Assembly (NCBI GenBank): GCA_964639275.1
Contig: CAZXCQ010000244.1
Coordinates: 1-9,551, forward strand
DNA from: CAZXCQ01 sp964639275
Lineage (GTDB): Bacteria > Desulfobacterota > DSM-4660 > Desulfatiglandales > Desulfatiglandaceae
Length of the DNA stretch: 9,551 nt
Direction: 5' to 3'
Below the pieces are notes generated by a model that worked only from the letters and a program-made list of their open reading frames with translations, searched no databases and was not told the DNA's origin. This document shows positions 6,240 through 9,551 of the stretch, one piece after another. How positions within the stretch are numbered: the stretch's first letter is position 1; every line of letters starts with the position of its first letter. The position numbers and the translations under genes are program-made.

Positions 6240-6851
6240 TCAGCGGCGAGGGTTACCACGTCCGCTGGATTTGACATGTTGGGCAATATCCCTGACTTCC
6301 TTATGTCGGAAGCAATTTACTGTGTGGTCATTTACCATGCCGACGGCCTGCATAAAAGCATTGCAGATCGTTGAACCCACGAAATTGAATCCCCGTCGCT
6401 TCAAATCCCTGCTCATTGCGTCGGACTGAGCCGTCCGCGTTGGAACTTCCGCTATGGATTTCCAGTGGTTTTGCACTGGAATACCATCGACATAGCGCCA
6501 GAGAAACAAGTCCAGTGTCCCAAATTCCCCCTTTATTTCCAGGACACCGCGCGCATTTTTGATGACCGATTCTATCTTGAGGCGATTGCGAACAATACCT
6601 GAATCGCCCAGCAGACGTTCGATGTCACGTTGGGAATATTTGGCGATCTTCTCAAAGTCAAACCAATGAAAGGCCTTCCGGTAATTCTCCCGTTTCTTAA
6701 GGATGGTCAACCAGCTCAGGCCAGCCTGTGTCCCCTCCAGAATCAACATTTCGAATAGGTGTCGATCATCATGGACAGGAACTCCCCATTCGTCATCATG
6801 GTACGCAATGTAGAGGGGATCGCTCCCGCACCATTCGCATCTGTTTTTCAT
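6240..6851 (-). CDS. tag: DNA-3-methyladenine glycosylase I
   Basis: The enzyme removes 3-methyladenine from alkylated DNA, the first step of base excision repair in the cytoplasm. The 203 residues align in memory with E. coli Tag nearly end to end, offset by one. The zinc-site ligands would be C5, H18, H176 and C180 (NDHTVNC), and the base-recognition glutamate would be E39 in LEGTQAGLSW. Other conserved blocks are DPLYIAYHDDEWGVP, LKKRENYR, and RRGFNFVGSTIC near the zinc site. The start is ATG 6851 with only a weak GGGATGA-like ribosome site just upstream. It lies 55 bp downstream of the methyltransferase gene on the same strand, so it may be read from that transcript. Nothing suggests inactivation. 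Confidence 0.96.
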   Translation of the reverse strand: MKNRCEWCGSDPLYIAYHDDEWGVPVHDDRHLFEMLILEGTQAGLSWLTILKKRENYRKAFHWFDFEKIAKYSQRDIERLLGDSGIVRNRLKIESVIKNARGVLEIKGEFGTLDLFLWRYVDGIPVQNHWKSIAEVPTRTAQSDAMSRDLKRRGFNFVGSTICNAFMQAVGMVNDHTVNCFRHKEVRDIAQHVKSSGRGNPRR

Positions 6852-6906
6852 TTCATCCCGATATCAACAAGTGATTAAGGAGTTTTTGCCTCTAGGTCCT
6901 TCTCTT

Positions 6907-8283
6907 TTAGTGACCGGGCACCGCAGCGTGTATGATCCGAACGAAGCGGGCCGTGGGGGCGTCGGCGGTACCATCGCTGGGAAGAAGATAGCGCTTTGTC
7001 AGCTCATCAGCGCCAAGATCGGATAGCACCTCAAGCCCCCTTTGATTGACAAAGCCCTCCGCCTCCCCTTCCGGAATACCGAAAATGTAAGGCTCTCCCT
7101 TCTTTGCCATTACCGCGAACAGCTTCCGGGCTTCCGGGTATTCGCTGAAATCTCCATCGATCACCGATCGATGCATATAATCGAATACCACCGAGCTGCC
7201 AGGTGCCGAATGTTGAGCAATAAAGCGGAGTGTGCTGTCGACGCCCCCCTCCGTGATAAAATATGTGACACCCTCCCATACAAAGAAGGTCTTTTTGGTC
7301 GAGTCATAGCCCGCTTCTTTCAAGACATCTTCAAGGCGCTGGGTATTGAAATCTATCGGGGCGTAGGCAACCCAGTCGGGTGGGGAACCGAATATTTCCG
7401 TTAATCGTTCTTTCTTTTGCGCCTGTGTGGCAGGCAGATCCACCTCTAAAAATTTCAGGTCCGGAAAAATCTTTCTAAAACGGTAGGCCCGGCTGTCGTA
7501 CCCCGCGCCCAGAATGACCACCTGCTTTACCCCTTCAGATGCCATTTTCTTTAGGATGGTGTCTATGTAATGGGTGCGCGCATTAACATAGTAATACGTA
7601 AAGATCCCCCTTGCTTTGAGCAACTTCCTGGAGAGCTCAAAATCCGAACTGAGCCCGATCGTTTCAAGGAATCCTGGGCCGATAAACTTTTCGGCGAGAT
7701 AATCGGGGTTGCGAACTCTTTCGTCCGGGTCGTGCGCTGCGATGGCACGCCAGGCCACAACAACTTCAGCCGAGCGTGACGCCTTTTTCGGTTTATCAAC
7801 AGACGCTGTTTTGCCCGAAGGCGCAGCTATCGTAAAGCTCCTATCGGCAACCGTCTTCTTTTGTGCGAAGGCTGCAATGGACGTCAGCAAGGTATCGCGA
7901 AGACTGTCTTGGACGAAGAGACCATCTGCCTTTTTAAGGAGAGCAAAGTATTGTTTGTCTGAAAGAATCTCCGACCGTATCCGCTTAAGGGTGTCGAGAC
8001 TCTCGTAGTCAGCAAACCAATGGATTGTCGTGGCAGTGCCGGATTTCTCGACATAGACGTGAACGGATCTTTCCGGATACTTGGTGTTTAGATACTTTGT
8101 GACCTCCCGTGCAAACTGGATTGCCTCTGATGTCTTACCGTCAACGACCCGGGCTTTCCTGTAAAACCTGAAGTTGGGTTGACTTCCCTCCTCCGACGCC
8201 ATCCCAGGAGTCACACAAAAGAAACAGAGCACAATAAGGACGATGATCAAGAAAGACAATCGCTTGTGTAAACAGAATTGCAT
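6907..8283 (-). CDS. Predicted exported protein with a leucine carboxyl methyltransferase-type SAM domain
   Basis: This is a 458-residue protein. The start is ATG 8283, with AAAGGAGAT (8291-8299) upstream; the longer frame to 8502 lacks such a site and would bury the signal sequence. Residues 1-30 look like a Sec signal peptide or anchor: HKR, then a hydrophobic run (10-25), then PGMAS as a possible cleavage region. Residues about 36-130 look like a small dimeric alpha/beta-barrel (ABM- or NIPSNAP-like; low certainty). A Lys/Ser-rich linker (about 140-170) leads to a class I SAM methyltransferase of the LCM/Ppm1 or TIGR00027 type. Motif I is VVILGAGYDSRAYRF (255-269), an acidic post-I residue lies in LEVDLPATQAQK (279-290), and WEGVTYFI (336-343) follows. 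The substrate is unknown; the family methylates carboxyl or hydroxyl groups. Export is odd, since SAM is made in the cytoplasm. Confidence 0.88.
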   Translation of the reverse strand: MQFCLHKRLSFLIIVLIVLCFFCVTPGMASEEGSQPNFRFYRKARVVDGKTSEAIQFAREVTKYLNTKYPERSVHVYVEKSGTATTIHWFADYESLDTLKRIRSEILSDKQYFALLKKADGLFVQDSLRDTLLTSIAAFAQKKTVADRSFTIAAPSGKTASVDKPKKASRSAEVVVAWRAIAAHDPDERVRNPDYLAEKFIGPGFLETIGLSSDFELSRKLLKARGIFTYYYVNARTHYIDTILKKMASEGVKQVVILGAGYDSRAYRFRKIFPDLKFLEVDLPATQAQKKERLTEIFGSPPDWVAYAPIDFNTQRLEDVLKEAGYDSTKKTFFVWEGVTYFITEGGVDSTLRFIAQHSAPGSSVVFDYMHRSVIDGDFSEYPEARKLFAVMAKKGEPYIFGIPEGEAEGFVNQRGLEVLSDLGADELTKRYLLPSDGTADAPTARFVRIIHAAVPGH

Positions 8284-8290
8284 GACTTCG

Positions 8291-8299
8291 ATCTCCTTT
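8291..8299 (-). promoter_or_regulatory. Ribosome binding site that fixes the methyltransferase start
   Basis: On the minus strand AAAGGAGAT lies just before ATG 8283, with AGGAG 9 bases from the start. It places the hydrophobic signal segment at the very N-terminus. Confidence 0.75.
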
Positions 8300-8389
8300 C
8301 TTTCCCCTATCGCGTGAGGTCGGGCGAAGGTATTTAGTTGATTCTTAAGCTTTAACCTTCCAAAGATAGATGTTTTCGGGGCCGATATC

Positions 8390-8411
8390 CTCTTTTCAGC
8401 TTTGAAAAGAG
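8390..8411. promoter_or_regulatory. Perfect 9-bp hairpin upstream of the methyltransferase gene
   Basis: CTCTTTTCA (8390-8398) and TGAAAAGAG (8403-8411) pair perfectly around a 4-base loop, about 107-128 bases before the methyltransferase ATG on the minus strand. It could be a leader hairpin or an operator. No U-tract follows on the minus strand, so it is not a textbook terminator. Confidence 0.4.
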
Positions 8412-8502
8412 CGTTATAGAAAGCGGGGCCTTCGCGGACCTGACATCCCCGCCGTCTTCTGTGATCTCTCCCTTTGGCTCGAAACCCCACTAGTGCTTTC
8501 AC

Positions 8503-8940
8503 TTCCTCAACAGAGAGCCTGCTCCCTACCGCGATACTGCCCGTCCATTCCTACTTGCTGGCTTTCTTTCCTTCTCCGGAGTATTCGTCCAGCCCCCAAT
8601 TGGGAATCACGTCCCTGCCCCCGTCATCCGCGCGGGTTGAGCTTGTGAAATCCCGCCGCTCGCGTGAAAGGTAAACGGGGTTAGATGTGACCAGGTTGTT
8701 CAAAATCCTTAAACCATAGCGCTTCCGGCCTTAATACTCCCATTGTGAATACCGCTGCCGATCCTTTGAGAACTCGAGGAGACCACTGTTAGATGGTTCC
8801 CAGATTTGGCAGGAGAAAAGTTCCCTCTCATGGCATCGATGGGTGATTTAAAAGATGCAGCCTGGAATAAGGTGTAAATTGAAAAATTGAGAAGATGTCC
8901 CTCATTCCACCCATATGGCCCTCTCATCCGCCACACTTGA
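8503..8940. other. Long stretch with no convincing gene
   Basis: About 440 bp between the methyltransferase upstream region and the toxin gene. The open frames here (66 codons on +, 75 on -) lack recognisable motifs and good ribosome sites. The only landmark found was a 10-bp palindrome CCCAATTGGG at 8595-8604. No transposase remnant, tRNA or array was recognised. Promoters for the methyltransferase may lie at its left end, but none could be assigned. Confidence 0.5.
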
Positions 8941-9268
8941 TTACGCGCCTAATAATCTTCGCTGCAGCAGGGATTGCATGTCACGACGTCCATCCACAAT
9001 CAGAAGAACATAGACGTTCTTATCCATGACTCGGTAAATGATACGATAAGGTTTGAAAAAAATCTCGCGGTATTCTCGAATCCCTAACTGCAGCAGTTCT
9101 TTTGGATAGACACCCCGCTCGGGAAATTCAGATAATGTATAGAAGGTTGTTTCAATCTGTTTTAAAACATAGTCTGCTTTTCGAGGTGAATCATGTACAG
9201 CGATGTAATCGTAAAGCTCATTGAGATCACGTGCTGCGTCTTTGGTCAAAAAAAACCGCGAACGACAT
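8941..9268 (-). CDS. RelE/ParE-family toxin, with its natural start out of frame at a T8 run
   Basis: The body is a complete RelE/ParE fold: LTKDAARDLNELYDYIA at the N-terminus, then FKPYRIIYRV, then LLIVDGRRDMQSLLQRRL at the C-terminus, 102 residues from a TTG at 9249. RelE toxins cut mRNA on ribosomes and ParE toxins poison gyrase; the sequence does not tell which. The best start is ATG 9268, which overlaps the antitoxin stop by one base (TGATG) and has AGGAGG (9276-9281) 7 bases upstream. From that ATG the frame reads MSFAVF and then meets eight T (A8 at 9248-9255 on the + strand). One T fewer would join MSFAVF directly to LTKDAARDL, a typical ParE start of about 108 residues. So the gene is frameshifted, has a sequencing error, or starts at TTG 9249. 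It is coupled to the antitoxin at 9268-9543. Confidence 0.85.
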
Positions 9269-9543
9269 CAGCGATCCTCCTGCCGTTCGCGAAGACTCTT
9301 TATCACCTCCTCAGCGGGTAAGACCTTGCCTTCCTCAATCTGACGTACTCCGAGTGACAAAATTTTCAAAAGAGAAATGGTTTGCTGGGTTTGCTCGTAG
9401 CTTTCGATGTCCTGTATGACCACTTTGGCTTGGCCATTCTGGGTGATGATGAGTGGCTCCTTCTGTTTGGAAAGGTTCCTTACGATTTCAGCGGCATGGG
9501 CCTTCAGGTAGCTGATGGGCCTAATCTGATTTGACAGTTTCAT
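9268..9543 (-). CDS. Phd/YefM-family antitoxin
   Basis: This 91-residue protein neutralises the adjacent toxin by direct binding and, in this family, usually represses its own operon through the N-terminal part. The N-terminus carries the Phd/YefM pattern: RPISYLKAHAAEIVRNL, then EPLIITQNGQAKVVIQDIESYE (residues 29-50), read in two pieces as the DNA-binding and dimer core. The C-terminal half, rich in charged residues (EEGKVLPAEEVIKSLRER), is the likely toxin-wrapping tail. The start is ATG 9543; only 8 bases upstream are in the window, so its promoter and operator cannot be seen. Its stop overlaps the toxin ATG 9268 by one base, the usual antitoxin-first order. Confidence 0.92.
   Translation of the reverse strand: MKLSNQIRPISYLKAHAAEIVRNLSKQKEPLIITQNGQAKVVIQDIESYEQTQQTISLLKILSLGVRQIEEGKVLPAEEVIKSLRERQEDR
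9276..9281 (-). promoter_or_regulatory. Toxin ribosome binding site inside the antitoxin gene
   Basis: AGGAGG on the minus strand lies 7 bases before ATG 9268, within the last codons of the antitoxin. It supports translational coupling and argues that ATG 9268, not TTG 9249, is the ancestral toxin start. Confidence 0.7.
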
Positions 9544-9551
9544 AAGGATAC

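Noticed and set aside
8284..8502. N-terminal extension of the methyltransferase by 73 codons
   Set aside because: It would place the signal peptide internally, contains the perfect hairpin at 8390-8411, and lacks a ribosome site, whereas ATG 8283 has AAAGGAGAT.
8709..8936. Minus-strand open frame of 75 codons directly downstream of the toxin
   Set aside because: No ribosome site or recognised motif; composition looks like random translation. It remains possible but unsupported.

Overview
The window looks like a piece of chromosome from an anaerobic or facultative bacterium with H2 metabolism. Desulfobacterota (the former Deltaproteobacteria) is my best guess. That guess rests on the cytoplasmic [NiFe] hydrogenase, the multi-PAS NtrB-like kinase, and the hairpin-type intergenic repeats in moderately GC-rich DNA. 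It is an inference from gene content, not a phylogenetic placement.

Left half, + strand (about 2-5581). The window opens on the last 29 codons of an unidentified gene. Next comes a [NiFe] hydrogenase small subunit (171-1109) without a twin-arginine signal, and its large subunit (1269-2807) with complete L1 and L2 nickel-binding motifs. A soluble three-PAS histidine kinase (2969-5059) and a stand-alone receiver protein (5210-5581) follow. The order resembles regulatory (H2-sensing) hydrogenase systems such as HupUV/HoxBC with HoxJ. It differs from them in three ways: the large subunit keeps a cleavable-looking C-terminal tail, the regulator has no DNA-binding output domain, and the small subunit has altered residues around the proximal Fe-S cluster. 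An ~80-bp palindromic repeat lies just before both the kinase and the receiver gene, in opposite orientations. A degenerate 7-bp tandem repeat separates the two hydrogenase genes.

Middle (5582-6851). A gene-poor stretch with short repeats leads to a small single-domain cupin (+, 5860-6219). This converges on a DNA-3-methyladenine glycosylase I gene (tag, -, 6240-6851). A perfect 7-bp hairpin overlaps the cupin stop codon and lies between the two genes.

Right half, - strand (6907-9543). A 458-residue protein joins a signal peptide, a small alpha/beta-barrel-like region and a leucine carboxyl methyltransferase-type SAM domain. This is unusual because SAM is a cytoplasmic cofactor. About 650 bp upstream of it hold no convincing gene, apart from a 9-bp perfect hairpin. 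The window ends with a type II toxin-antitoxin pair: a Phd/YefM antitoxin and a RelE/ParE toxin. The toxin's natural ATG, coupled to the antitoxin stop, is put out of frame by a run of eight T.

The most interesting candidate is the hydrogenase-kinase-receiver cluster, a possible variant H2-sensing or H2-responsive signalling system. No tRNA, rRNA, CRISPR array or intact insertion sequence was seen.
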